64,000 nt of DNA from Membranipora membranacea (Eukaryota; Bryozoa; Gymnolaemata; Cheilostomatida; Membraniporidae). A program made the position numbers and the translations under genes. The notes under the pieces were generated by a model. It did not search any database. It saw only the letters and a list, made by a program, of their open reading frames with translations, and was not told the origin of the DNA. Location: positions 10,337,493 to 10,401,492 of the forward strand of contig OU612071.1 of assembly GCA_914767715.1 (NCBI GenBank). Direction: 5' to 3'. Within the stretch, counting starts at the first letter, position 1. Each line of letters begins with the position of its first letter. Shown in pieces: positions 48,833 through 60,633 of the stretch.

Positions 48833-48890
48833 ATATGGAAAAGAGAGTAGAACACTTGGGATTTGTGTGCCTTTATCTCCGCTGAAATAA
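48833..48890 (+). pseudogene. Broken terminal exon of the PYFG family
   Basis: Acceptor tttgtttag, then YGKESRTLGICVP, but the PYFG codons and stop are missing, and the frame runs on to SPLK-stop. Its intron (48480-48800) matches the intron of the next family member (49800-50200). No first exon remains upstream because homology begins inside the intron. Confidence 0.6.
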
Positions 48891-49319
48891 TATTTGCATT
48901 GACTAATATAAACCATGTGAATGTAAGGTACAGTTCAATCGAGAATAATGAAATAATAGCAATAAAAATATAAAAAATTCATTGACAAGCACCCCAAAAA
49001 AGTATAATCCTTTCAAGACCTGGCCCTGTTGTATCATATGGGGACTTATATTCATTGGATATGAGAGAAGGGGGAGGGGAAGTGTCATACAATCATGTTG
49101 TAGGGTGACACCAGATGTTTTAACATGGATTTCTTGAGGTTGTTGTGTGCAAGGATCTGAAATTTACACTCTCTTGGGTGTTAACCATCTGAGGGGGTCC
49201 TAAATCAAATTGTCATAATCATGTCACTTTAAAAGATGGCACACACAAACCCAAGTTTGAGCCAAAATGCAGCCCATGTTTGGATATGTTATATCAATAT
49301 CATTTAGAGTTACCTCTCT
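48891..49319. other. No gene seen; local duplicate of 50300-50820
   Basis: Phrases such as aagcaccccaaaaaa and ggatctgaaat(t)tacact recur downstream, showing a tandem duplication of about 1.4 kb that produced the broken gene copies. Confidence 0.5.
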
Positions 49320-49525
49320 TGACCAAAGTATGAATAACGGTTGCTTTGCTGTATCTTCATACCTCATTATGTCCTAAGACTATCCACCAATCAGGGTGGT
49401 TACCACCTGTTGTACCACACGCCTAACTAATACATTGTACAGTACAATTAGGCCGTCCGATTTAGTCACTTCCACTGTTTTACTTTACTTCACCGGCAGT
49501 TGAAAATTCTTGAGTATTACTTAGA
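49320..49525 (+). promoter_or_regulatory. Conserved upstream module of pseudogene 49526
   Basis: Carries tatgtcctaagactatccac, ccacctgttgta, and aggccgtccgatttagtcac just as upstream of 52284. Confidence 0.5.
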
Positions 49526-50299
49526 ATGAAGATCTTGTTCAGATTGCCTTGCTTCTTGTTGATCCCTGGTTCCGTAATGGCAGCAAATTTGTAAAATGAG
49601 AGAAGGTGCAACAGGTCAGGAACGTTTTGATGCTTGTGGGAAGAATCAGCATCAGTCTATTTGCAGCTCGAGTCGTAAGTTAACCATCACTTTATCATGA
49701 GCTAATCAAATCACTCTCACTAAACGTCTTCATGAAAAAATCATTTTCCATAACCTTGGAGTCAAATCTAAATCTGTGCCGTTTGCAGGCCAATTTCATC
49801 CTATTAACAGCAATTGTTATGAAAAAAGATGCCTAGGGATGGACTTGATTTTAATTTGGCTATGCAAAACCTCATACAAAGTAAGGTTGGCGATAATGAA
49901 ATCAGAAACAAACAATTAAACACTTCCAACTTTGGTTGTGAAATCATACAATATTTTAGTTAATGTTTGAAACATGTCAGTCAGTCAATGACATAACTAA
50001 CTGAATCGGACATCCATATACAGATTGTCAGGTAAAAAATTTGTAATTTCTTGATATTCAACTTTAAATTTGTAAACTTCTTATTCCTGTATATTTCATG
50101 TCTCTTTATTATCATTTTAAAATGTATTGTCTCCTCTTTAGATCCATCATTACAATAAAACGGAATTTGAACAGTGTTGTAAAAAAAATACTGGTATTTA
50201 TATTGATTTACTTTCACTTCTATGTTTTATGATTTTATTTTTTCTAGATACAGAAAGGAGAGCAGAACAGTCAGGCATTGTGTGCCTTAATTTGGATAG
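49526..50299 (+). pseudogene. PYFG-family pseudogene with frameshift and stop
   Basis: The signal peptide MKILFRLP...VMAA is followed at once by a stop (TAA 49592-49594), because about 14 bases present in the paralogue at 52284 are missing. The remaining core (FDACGKNQ) survives in the +1 frame up to a donor at 49675, which is also out of the usual phase. The last exon (50248-50299) has TAA in place of the Tyr codon of PYFG. Three lesions, so clearly dead. Confidence 0.75.
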
Positions 50300-52088
50300 A
50301 CTTGTAGCTCATACGCTAAACTAACATTGGACAGTGCAATGTGGGATATTTGATGTCTACTGAAATCATCTTTGCATTGAGTCACATAAACAATGTGAAT
50401 GTAAGGTATGGGATAAATGGGAATAATAAAATAATGGCAATAGAAATATTACAAATGCCTATGAACAAGCACCCAAAAAAAGCCAAACAATAGCCCTATA
50501 TTGCATCCTATGCACACTTGATACTCATAAGATAAGAGTGGAGGGGGGAAGTGTGATACAATCACCTAAAAGGCGGCACCAGCTATTATTAACATTGAAG
50601 TGGTGAAAAACATCAAGTCATAGTCAGTCGCAACCTGATTACTCCTCCACTGTAAAATGCTATTCTGCTGGTCTTTATGTTGTGTGAGACAGTACTTGGG
50701 TCATATCTACTTATGTTGAAGGCTGGGTTTGTTGAGAGAGTGATCGTGATGATATACATGTTGTTTGCCAGGATCTGAAATTGAACTCCCCTTTGGGATG
50801 TGAGCCACCTGGAATTCTTTCACTGAATGATGCTTTACTGAAGCAAATTATGACAAACATATCGCTCAAAACTATCAGTCACTTGGTCTTTCAATTAGAC
50901 TATTTTCTTCCGAAATAACTCACTCAGAATCATTATTGTTCCATGGATGGGTGAGTTTTGAGTTGCTCAAGGTGAAAATAAATGCAAATATAATAGGCTT
51001 CCCTTCCCTCCACTGAAATCTACTCTTAGACTTCATATGAATATATTCTCTGTCACTGTAGCAACTCTAAACTAAACTGCGTCGACACTGGGATTTGAGC
51101 CAGAAACCTATCTGTCAAAAAGCAACGCACTAACCTGTCCCACCATGTGGCCGTATTACACCATGCTTCTACAAATTGCGTAATGAATATTAGATGACTA
51201 GAAAGCATTTAAAATTGAATATTAATTAGTTAGGAGGAGTGCCGATATCACCGCATAATAGAAAACGTAGCCTGAATTCTGGACAGTCAGGTCTTCGGGA
51301 GATTATGACATCAAAAACATCATTGAGTGCACAAATTTAAAACAGAGTATGGGCAACTAAGAAATCAGTTTACAGCTGGAGAGTGTAACCATGTTTAGCT
51401 ATCCCGGTTGTCCCTTTCACATGTATCATAACCTGTTGGTGATATCACCCGTTTGGTATTTGGGAACAGGCTTTTCGTAGCTGGCTGAAGACACTCCAAC
51501 CATGAATTTATATGGGCTCACATGAGGGTTAAGAAGCTAAAAACCTAGATTAAGAGCATGTTTAGAGACTAGAATACTAAAATACTAATGCCCTTCAACA
51601 CAATCTCTCCTGTGACCTATAGGGAATTCCCTCTTTTAATGTCACAGCTTTGGTAATATCCCCGAACATTATGCTTTTACACCCATCAGCCACCGTTGTC
51701 TATATCTCAACACTGGATGACAGCAGAGCATAAAAAACTGATTGATATTTGTCTTGAGACATGGATATTCATAAAACATTACAGTCTGGCATCCATTAGG
51801 GTCTCAAACATTGCTTGGCCATCACTCTTGGGCCCGAAATGCATCCCTCGTTTGTATACGTTACAACCATAATATTTGGAGTTACCATTGTTGACAAAAT
51901 CCTAGTCACTGTTGCCAAGATGCATCATCATGCCTAGGCTATCCAACAATAAATATGATGACCATCTGCTTATCACACACTTATCTCATCCTTTGCACAG
52001 TATGATAAAGGCCGTCCGATCTAGTCACATCCACTGTTCTACCTTTCAGAGAGGTCTGTAATGTAGGGAGTTGTCTTTTATTGATAAT
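50300..52088. other. Spacer with a SINE relic and a gene-less promoter module
   Basis: 51070-51150 on the minus strand is tRNA-like (B box ggctcaaatccc). 51905-52060 repeats the upstream module of 52284 (gcacagtatgataaaggccg) but no exon follows, so it is a truncated duplicate. No gene otherwise. Confidence 0.45.
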
Positions 52089-52283
52089 AAACACAGTCAC
52101 TGTTGCCAGGCTACAGAGATAATCACTATGTCATAAGACTATCCACCAATCCGGATGGTAACCATCTGTTGTATCACATGACTAACTAATACATTGCACA
52201 GTACAATAAGGCCGTCCGATTTAGTCACTTCCATTGTTCCATTTTGTTTCACCGGTAACTTAAAGCATTTAAGGTTATTTAGA
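52089..52283 (+). promoter_or_regulatory. Conserved upstream module of peptide gene at 52284
   Basis: Best preserved version: gataatcactatgtcataag, actatccaccaatc, ccatctgttgtatcacatga and acaataaggccgtccgattt, ending 30 bases before the ATG. Confidence 0.5.
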
Positions 52284-52457
52284 ATGAAGATCTTTTTCAG
52301 ATTATTATCTTCTTTACTGGTGATCCTCGGCTTGGTGATGGCGGCATTAAGACGAGGGGAAATTTGTCAGATTAGAAAAGGTGCGACTTTGCAGGAGCAG
52401 TTTGATGCCTGCGGAGAAAGTCAGCAACAAACTTGGTGCAGCTGGTTCTCTTAAGTT

Positions 52458-52585
52458 TACCAACAGTTATCCCCCAGTTATCCACCGGTTATCCACCGGT
52501 TATCCACCAGTTATCAACAAGTCAACTACCAGTCAACTACTAGTTAACCACCAGTTTACCACCAGATATCCACCAGTTATCATAA
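52458..52585 (+). repeat. Minisatellite of 10-12 bp units (gttatccacca)
   Basis: About ten units of the type ccagttatccac, drifting to agtcaactacc, starting two bases after the mutated donor region of the peptide gene. Confidence 0.8.
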
Positions 52586-52989
52586 GCTAGCCGGGGAGTC
52601 ATATCTACAATGGGGCCTTGTCTTTATTATGGGTTGTGTTGGATATTACTTATGTGGTGTTATCTACTCACGTATCACTATTGCGCATTTCTTAATAGAC
52701 CCATGTACTTGTGTTTTGGTTTTGTAATGATTGGCTGATGGGTTTTAGTTTGCTGTTGTGTGGAGCTGTTTCTCATGAAGATAAATCAAAATTGTTTGAC
52801 TGAAGTTTAGCATAAGCTTTACTTATTCTATTGATACTTTATCCCTGATGAGAAAAGGAGTATTATGGTTAATGACATTTTCAGTGACATTGCAGATTTA
52901 ATTTAAAGCTGTGTCATTCACAGGCCAATTTAAGTTAAGCCTAGTGATTGACTTATTACACATTATAGTTCAGTTAAAAGCCGTCCTAT

Positions 52990-53150
52990 ACAACTTTTTC
53001 ATGAGGGATATATAAGGGCAGGTCGGAGCACACCTTGGGGCCAACCTAACCCCATTAGTCGATGGACTGTAGTAGGATTCAAACCCACAACCTGCAAAAT
53101 TTGCATGCTAAAGGACCGGGTCTCTAACCAACTGAGACACCTCCTACTAG
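52990..53150 (-). mobile_element. tRNA-derived SINE, well preserved
   Basis: Minus-strand A box tcagttggttagag and B box gggtttgaatcc in good spacing, then a body with aggtgtgctccgacctgc. The acceptor ends do not pair, so this is a SINE rather than a tRNA. A different family from the SINE at 20290. Confidence 0.7.
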
Positions 53151-53290
53151 TGAGGATATCCGTATAAAGATATAAGAGTGGTGTCGTCCTGTATACTGCT
53201 CGCATATCACTCTCATATTGCAATATTTCCTGTTTTAGATACAAAAAAGAGAGTGCAACAGTTGGGATATGTCAGCCTTTCTTTGGATAG

Positions 53291-54323
53291 ACTAGTAACT
53301 TATACACTACGCTAACATCAGTGGGATATTTATGTCTGCGGAAGTATTTATTGCATGGATCTATATGAACATGAATAAATGTATTTGTTATTCATTGAAA
53401 TCGTAATAGGACTGTTGGCATTGGTTCTATTATTGCTAAGAATAATGTATGTAGGGTATGTTCAAATGAGAATAATGAAAATTAAACACTTAGTTGAGGC
53501 TGCTATTTTGTATCAAATCTTATTTTCAATGTTTTAATCTATCATCTGAGCGAATTCCAGCTTTAGAATCCACATATTGAGGGAGTTATGGCCTCTCAAA
53601 CTTCCAGGGTGATCACCTTCAATTGACATTGGGAATCAGCAGAAGCACACCTAGTGGGATGTCACCACCGTCATACTTATTATGAGCTATTACACTAATA
53701 ATCACACAGATAAGATGATGATCAAAATTCAGACCTAGGTGGGACCCTAATCAGGGTCCTACATACCTGCAGCAGGCAAAGACGCTACCATCGCACCACT
53801 AGTTCCTGCTCTTTGAGCCTGCAGACAATTTAGTTAAGCGTTGGCAGCGTTGCCTTCATGGCAATTTGGTCCTGGGTTTGAGAACCTCTACCTCCCTGCA
53901 AATTTTGATCATCATCCTATCTATTAGTATAGTACAATAAGTATGACGGTTGTGATGTCACACTGGGATTGCTGGCTGATTCTTATTGCCGATAAACTGC
54001 CGTCACCTTGGAAGTTTGAGAGGCCAACCCTAACACCAAGCTGAGCATGAACATCAAACTCAACAAGATCCTCATTCAGAAACAAACTCAAAATGCTTCT
54101 AACAAATAGCGACAAATAGTAGATGACCGGATTTGAGTCAATCTCATCGCACATAGTGTGTATTATTATACATGTAGTACGTGGTTGTGACTTAGTAACA
54201 AAGCCAATAATCTAAATAATTATAGCTGACATAAAAGACTGAAACTCACTTTAATTAATAGTCCATCCAACAATATTAGACCTCAAAAGAAAAAATTAGA
54301 ATATTAGTAGCTTGAAAAAATTC
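53291..54323. other. No gene seen; includes the inverted repeat duplicate
   Basis: Counterpart of 17284-18314, including the inverted repeat (about 53590-54030) and the minus frame 53924-54154. Confidence 0.4.
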
Positions 54324-54662
54324 TCATGTATTTTGGGGAAAATGATGTTTGAAATGATCACTTTTGTATAAACTAATGGCAGTAGTGGCAAACAAGTTTG
54401 ATGGTAAGCTGTTATAGCAGGAGGCTATAAAATTGTCCAAAAGATTTTTTATTGGAGGGTGTAATTCAATATTGACTTGGTGACATTCCCTCAAACCTTC
54501 AAACAAAAAAGAGGATATCACCGAGTCAAAATTGACCCGCACATGAATATCAGTTGGTAAATTTAAAATAATTATTATCTTCACATGCTCAAAGAGAAGG
54601 GAACTCCCAAGATATATCCTAGATAGTGAAAATGATATAGGTAATTTGAGAGGGGTTGGCAC
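54324..54662 (-). other. Repeat-borne open frame of 112 codons, duplicate
   Basis: Duplicate of 18315-18653 with three residue changes by eye and the frame still open. Confidence 0.4.
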
Positions 54663-56277
54663 TGTAAGTGTATCTATCGTAAAAATGGATATTCCATTCC
54701 TTATACAACTGTAGGCCCAGGATTCGGATCTCTGTCGACATACTGTGATAAGTAATCACTTGAGGTGCTGCCCTCCTTGTTGAGTTATTGTATGGTTATG
54801 GTATTGATGATTTAATGACGGAGCTTACATCATTGCAACAGCTAAAGTAACAAGCTAAATTATGTTCTGTTTATTGTTTTCTTCTCATCAAACCCGGTTC
54901 AAATACAGTACATTTTACAAATACTTTTCCTTAATAAGAGGTTATTTTAACATTTATCTTATGAAGTAAAAATAACAATGGAAATCACCCAATTTGTATT
55001 TTGTATAATGAAGGATTTGCAACAATTTGACCTGGATTGGTGATGGAAGAGCAGCATTGAGCAGTATTTCAGTTCACAGGTTGAACAGACATTGTTTGCT
55101 GTAGTTTATGAGTAGAATATTTATTCCAGTGTTTGACACATTGTGATACTCCTGTTGGTGGCGTAATGGATACTCCATGCGATAAGTAATTATTTTCATC
55201 AAATTTGTCCTTTTAAAAAAAAACGGGACAACAGGCCCAATTTCGAGATAGTCAGGGAAATAAGAATTTCTGATGATGGATGTGGCGCTTACACAGGCTT
55301 AGTCAGAATCACATCATTTCCTGTAGCTTTTTTTTAATTCAATTTCTCGATGACTAGCATGGGTGCAAATTTTTTTATCTTACAGGTTTTTAAACCTTTA
55401 CACTTTCTTTCTTCTAAGGAAAACACTAACAAAACTCCAAACAAATGATCTAAGTTCATATAACCTTGACCTTGCACTAGCAAGCTGCATGCAACTGACT
55501 TGCAATTCAAAAGCTGTCATTCAACAGCCAATAGCAATAAATTTTTAGCGGGTTTAATGTTTGTTTTTTCTTTCATAAAAGTAGGCAGCTTGATAATCCT
55601 GCTCAAAAAATTGAGAAAAAGCTCGTTATTGTTGTCTTAACAGCTTTTGTTAACCTTAATTCTTTCCGTTCAAGAAAAAAGACTAACATAACTCCAAACA
55701 AACTAATCTCAGTTTAAGTAAACTGGGTTGACCATGTCACATTACAGACAAGGTGATCCCTTATTAACTAAAACAGTTTAGTTATATACATCATCATAAT
55801 TTCAGCGTCTCAATATAATATTTATATTGTCCTAGTATCACACTGATGTCATCACCAGGAACTCACGGATAATCCAGGGTTAATAGAGGTTATCAAAGGT
55901 TCTACGGTAGTGCAAACCACCTCATAACTGTTGGACTTTGTGTTGATAAATTGAAATGCTGTCTGTCAAAATAATAATATTAACAATTAACAAACAGCCA
56001 CTCAAAAGAAAACAAGTATGTTTTGCAGCTACAGTGGCGGTTTTGGTTGACCAAAACCGGCACTGGACAAATTATGTGGAAAAAATTGGCGGTTTTGGTC
56101 AACCGTAGAATTTATCATCTCATCCAACACCCTTAAAAATTTGCAAACTAAACTATAGCCTTAAATGATCTCTTAGCTCTTAACTCTTCCATGGCCTATC
56201 AAGCTTACGTGATACCGTCAAGAGTCTTTGTGCTCAGACAGTCAATCAAAGAGCTTACTTTGCAGTCTGAGATCACA
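54663..56277. other. No gene seen
   Basis: Counterpart of 18654-20289. The perfect palindrome of copy 1 is shortened here by a deletion near 56055. Confidence 0.4.
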
Positions 56278-56443
56278 GACAGTATTTCTGAAGAAGGAGA
56301 GGTATACACCCAAGTTTGCTGGGGGCTTGAACAATCAACAATGAAAGCTCCCCCAGTGGGACTCGAACCCACAACTCCTGCGGCACTAATCGCCTGGCAG
56401 TGAATAGCAAGCGCGCTAACAGATTGCGCCATCTCGCCATCTC
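56278..56443 (-). mobile_element. tRNA-derived SINE
   Basis: Duplicate of 20290-20455 with the same intact A and B boxes and almost no change. Confidence 0.75.
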
Positions 56444-58471
56444 ACCATCCCCAAAAAAAGAATAGGTCGATGGCTCTAATTAGATAGCCCGCTATTCACT
56501 ACTCGGAGTTGTGTTCTCTCATCCCACAGCACATCACAATCCACCATTGCCACCCTATGAAACACAGCGTACGTGTTAGGGTTATTGGCCTTACATGGCC
56601 CATTGCTGAGACCCCTTGTAGTGGGTTTAACTGTCTTTCTAGCCTTTTCTGTCTTTGGCTAATTGAGATGTGCAGCCTTCAGTTGTATACTACCAAATTT
56701 GATCAATTCGGGCCAGGACCTGATGTCTGTACGCCATGAGGGTCTCAGTTTATTCAATGAACTCATAGCACAGATTTGGCTCATCTCTAGGCCTAAGCAT
56801 GGAAACCAATAAAGTATTGTAACCGAACAGCTGACTTAACCATTTTTTTTAAACTTCAGAATTGACTCCACACTCTTTATGGGATGATCTTTTGATGGTG
56901 ATGTAGATTGTCACATGATTCATTTTCCTTTATGTTACAAGTTGCATTGTGGGAGAATTGTTTATCATTGGCAACTGCTGCAGCTAGCTAGTTTTCAATG
57001 TCATTAAACCAAGTACTGTATTTTTTCCCTAATCATACAACACTTTACAATACTTGTTTGACATATGGCAGTTTGAAAATATCCACATGATGAGACAAGT
57101 GTCCAAAATTTTTAACTTTTCCAATCATCACTTCCCCATACAATTGAGGATCTGTTTTAGTGCAATTTCCTGTCCCAGTGACCACACTATAAAATTGTCA
57201 ATAATAGTATTTTGACAGTTTGCAGTTCGAATTACCATTAACAGATTACAACAGTTATGAAGGGCTTTAGTAGACTAATATGCATAAATAAACACTTTAC
57301 GCTGGAAGCTATGGGCTATTTGATACAGGCTCAGCATCCTCCCTCATTTATTGCAATCCTCATGACACAATGAATCGGCGCCATACACATGTTCACTGTT
57401 TTGTATAGCATTTGTATATAAAAATGGTGCATCCCCACTAAAAACTAAATTTAATTTTGTTTCATATACGTTATCTATTAAATATTGCATGATAGAGTAC
57501 GGTTCAACCCGATTCAGATTTTCAAAGGTTGGACACTCTAAAGCATTGTATATCAGTCTGCAATGGCCTTATGTATAAAATAGAACGCATAGAGTTCATC
57601 TGGCAGTATTAAACAATTGGCACCCCATACCCATATCAACAGTACCTGACCACAGATTCACAGATAAAAATTAAGCGATCTGGCCAAGAAACCGGCTGAA
57701 ATCGTCGACTGCAAACACCTCATAATTTGATGAAAGAAGTGATGTTTGATATTTTCCTTGAATGAATAGGCGAAATTTAATATTGAATGAAAATATTCAT
57801 TCTGTGAATCAAATCAAAATCAGAATCAAAGAACTTCTCTCCCATGCCATGATCTAACCTTCATATATAGTTATCTCGCTTGTGTGTCCGATTGTCCACA
57901 TAGTTTTGCAGACAGTCCCTACTGGTTGGCCGATCAGAAATACTTTTTTGATTGGCTGTCAGAAAGGTTATTGGCTGATGACAATTGCATTAGTGGCATC
58001 GATAAACGGACCATATCATTTGCTGAATAGACAGAACAACTTTTGATGGATGGATTAGAGTGTACACTGTTCAAGTATGGTCAGAGAGACAAATATCTGT
58101 TATTTGAGAACAGAGTAAGTTATTTGGCTGCATGCTATATCACAGAATGACAAATCATCCAAAGATGGATGATTATGGGCATGTTAGTTAATGTACAGAA
58201 ATTATCCGCATCACCCCTCAGCTTTATCATTCATGATAAAATTATTGTAGAAGCTTCCAGTCAAGAGTGTATAGCTTTTCATTCAAATCATCATCTCCCC
58301 ATCTCAATTGCAGATCTATTTGTGAACAACTCCTGTCTTTATAGCCCAATTCTTGGACAGATAATATTATTATTTGACATATGGCATTTCAATTTATCAG
58401 CCGGATGTGTGACAATAAGGATGTGATTAAGTATACTATTTTTACCATGACAAGAACGTATGCGGTAGATA
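56444..58471. other. No gene seen
   Basis: Counterpart of 20456-22514, with a 40-base deletion near 57110 relative to copy 1. Confidence 0.35.
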
Positions 58472-58570
58472 GAGCGGGATGTTTATACTGATAACATTAT
58501 CAAAGTTTATACAGATGGTTCACAAAATTATCTCGGTGTCGGATCGGCTGTATACATACTAGAAATATAA
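58472..58570 (+). pseudogene. RNase H fragment of a LINE-type retroelement
   Basis: Duplicate of 22515-22613, with the same VYTDGSQNYLGVGSAVYI phrase. Confidence 0.55.
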
Positions 58571-60602
58571 TATACTAGTAATATATATACTAGTAATAAC
58601 ACGCCTCCGGTTGTACCGGATATAGTAGAGTTTCAATCCTTTGGAAAAGAGTCACAAAGCTGTCTCAAATGCTTTAACCATTGTCCGATTTTTAGAAGGC
58701 CTGAATAATGCTATCTTTATAAGCCAGGCTGCAATGCATATGCTTTAATCACACATACACACTTCTTAAATAGTCTTGTAAGACAAGCTCACATTACTTG
58801 GGCATAGAAATACTGTCAAGGTCATCTAGGTGCCAGGACACATTGGATTTTATGGAAAGGTTATTTCAGATCGGTAGCCTCGTATAAGTTGCAACTGGTC
58901 ACGGGCCAATCAAGGTGCACCTGCAAAGATGTTGTAACCACATTCCAAATCTTCAACGAGGCAGCGGTACTAAAGGGGGCAGCTACGCACACATAAACTA
59001 CAGTTTCACATTTTCTCTGATTCAGTTGTATTGTTTGAGCATTTTGAACAAACATAGTGAATTCAATTTTGTTTTAGGGAAGGCTTGAGTTCTACAGGTT
59101 CTTGAGACCTAGAGATATGGACGCGGATAGTATTTGAACACGGGGGGGCCCAGGGGGGGACCGGATCCAATTAGAACAGTCGCTAGCAATGGTCACTAAT
59201 ATCTGTTGTTAAATAGTAATTTATATAAGATTAATCAAACACCATAGTGACTGCTATTGAAAACTTACCCACTTAGAAGGTGGCAAAGGATTCAATTTAG
59301 TCGTTAGCAACAGATGTTAATGACCATCATGAGTGGGCTCTTAAAAGTAAGCACTTAAACCATGGTTATTGAATCAGTTTTATGACAACTTGTCTTGCAT
59401 TTACATAGGCGCAGCACACAAAATAATCACTTATGTTTTCTATACAATCTGCATGACATTGTGCATAACACAATGCAATGAGTGAAAGACTAGTTATAGT
59501 GACTGTTCTAATTGAAACTGGTCACGGGCCTCCCATATAGAAACTGTTCTTCCAATGCATCTTGCATGACCGATGTGAATTAAATTTGAATGAAGTACTA
59601 TGTGACTATTAGTACTAAATGCATGCTAATGAGTAAAGAAGTTAACCTAAATGCTAATTCCATGTACATATTAGCCCAAAACCGATTTCACGTCCACAAT
59701 CGAAACATAGCCGTTCCCTTCAGACGACTTGGGATATGGTTATGTACAGGTTACTATGTGGGTACCTTTCAATTCGGTCATAAGTTGAAGGGATGAGTCT
59801 GAATAAGAAAACCTTATTAAAATACACACTTTGTAAAACAGATTAGCAGTGACTCCTAAGTTTGTGAATATTGCAAGCACTAGGTACGGATGCTAGGACC
59901 TAGGTACAAGTCTAAGCCTTCAAAGAGAGTTAACCCCGCTAGGGTACTCAAGCCGCTCCCGATACACTTGCCGGGCAGATTTTCGGCTACTCTTTATATC
60001 AACGAGAGAGAGGGATATTTTAATTGCATATAAAGTGCGCAAACACATGGCGGACCTGCGGTATTTTTCCTCCCACTCCACAAGGACCTGGCTAGGATGA
60101 ATGTTGTACCAGCACTGAAACTTCGCTTCCTAAACCCTCGGACCACTACTGAATTTAAACTTATTACTATCATTATTGTGAATTAAAGGCACTTTGGCAT
60201 TTTCAATAATTATTACAATTGAGCTTCAAGAATGGTGTCTGTAATTTATCTCATATTGATCCAGGATAATTACGGGTTCTAGGGTAGCACAAACAGGAAA
60301 CCGTCCTGTAGTAGCTGCTTATAGTAACAAGCTATATGTTGTAATGACCAAAGAAATAGTATACTAATGCCCTTCTTAACAGATGAACATTGTGTGGATA
60401 ATATAAAATGTCATATGTTTTTCAACCTGTCACTCTCTGTCTTCCTGTGAAGGCATTATAAAATGGTATACCAATCATTTCCCGAACGCAACTCATTCTC
60501 ATTTTTTCTCCTCTCCCCCCCCCCCCAACTTTTGCCATAGTTTCTTTGGTACGTCTTGGAAAACAACAATCCAGGGTGATATTGTCTGCCAAATAAAATA
60601 GT

Positions 60603-60633
<31 letters not shown>

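Larger units (their letters stand above)
52284..53290 (+). pseudogene. PYFG-family gene with lost splice donor
   Basis: Exon 1 from ATG 52284 encodes a clean signal peptide and a mature core with GEICQIRKGATLQEQFDACG and Cys at 28, 43, 52. Where all intact members have tc|gtaagt, this one has tc|ttaagt, and the unspliced frame stops at 52452-52454 after 56 residues. An intact terminal exon (53239-53290, YKKESATVGICQPFFG, Tyr to Phe) and AATAAA (53374-53379) follow. Either a recent pseudogene, a gene using another donor, or a three-Cys short form. The intron holds a minisatellite and a SINE. Confidence 0.6.
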
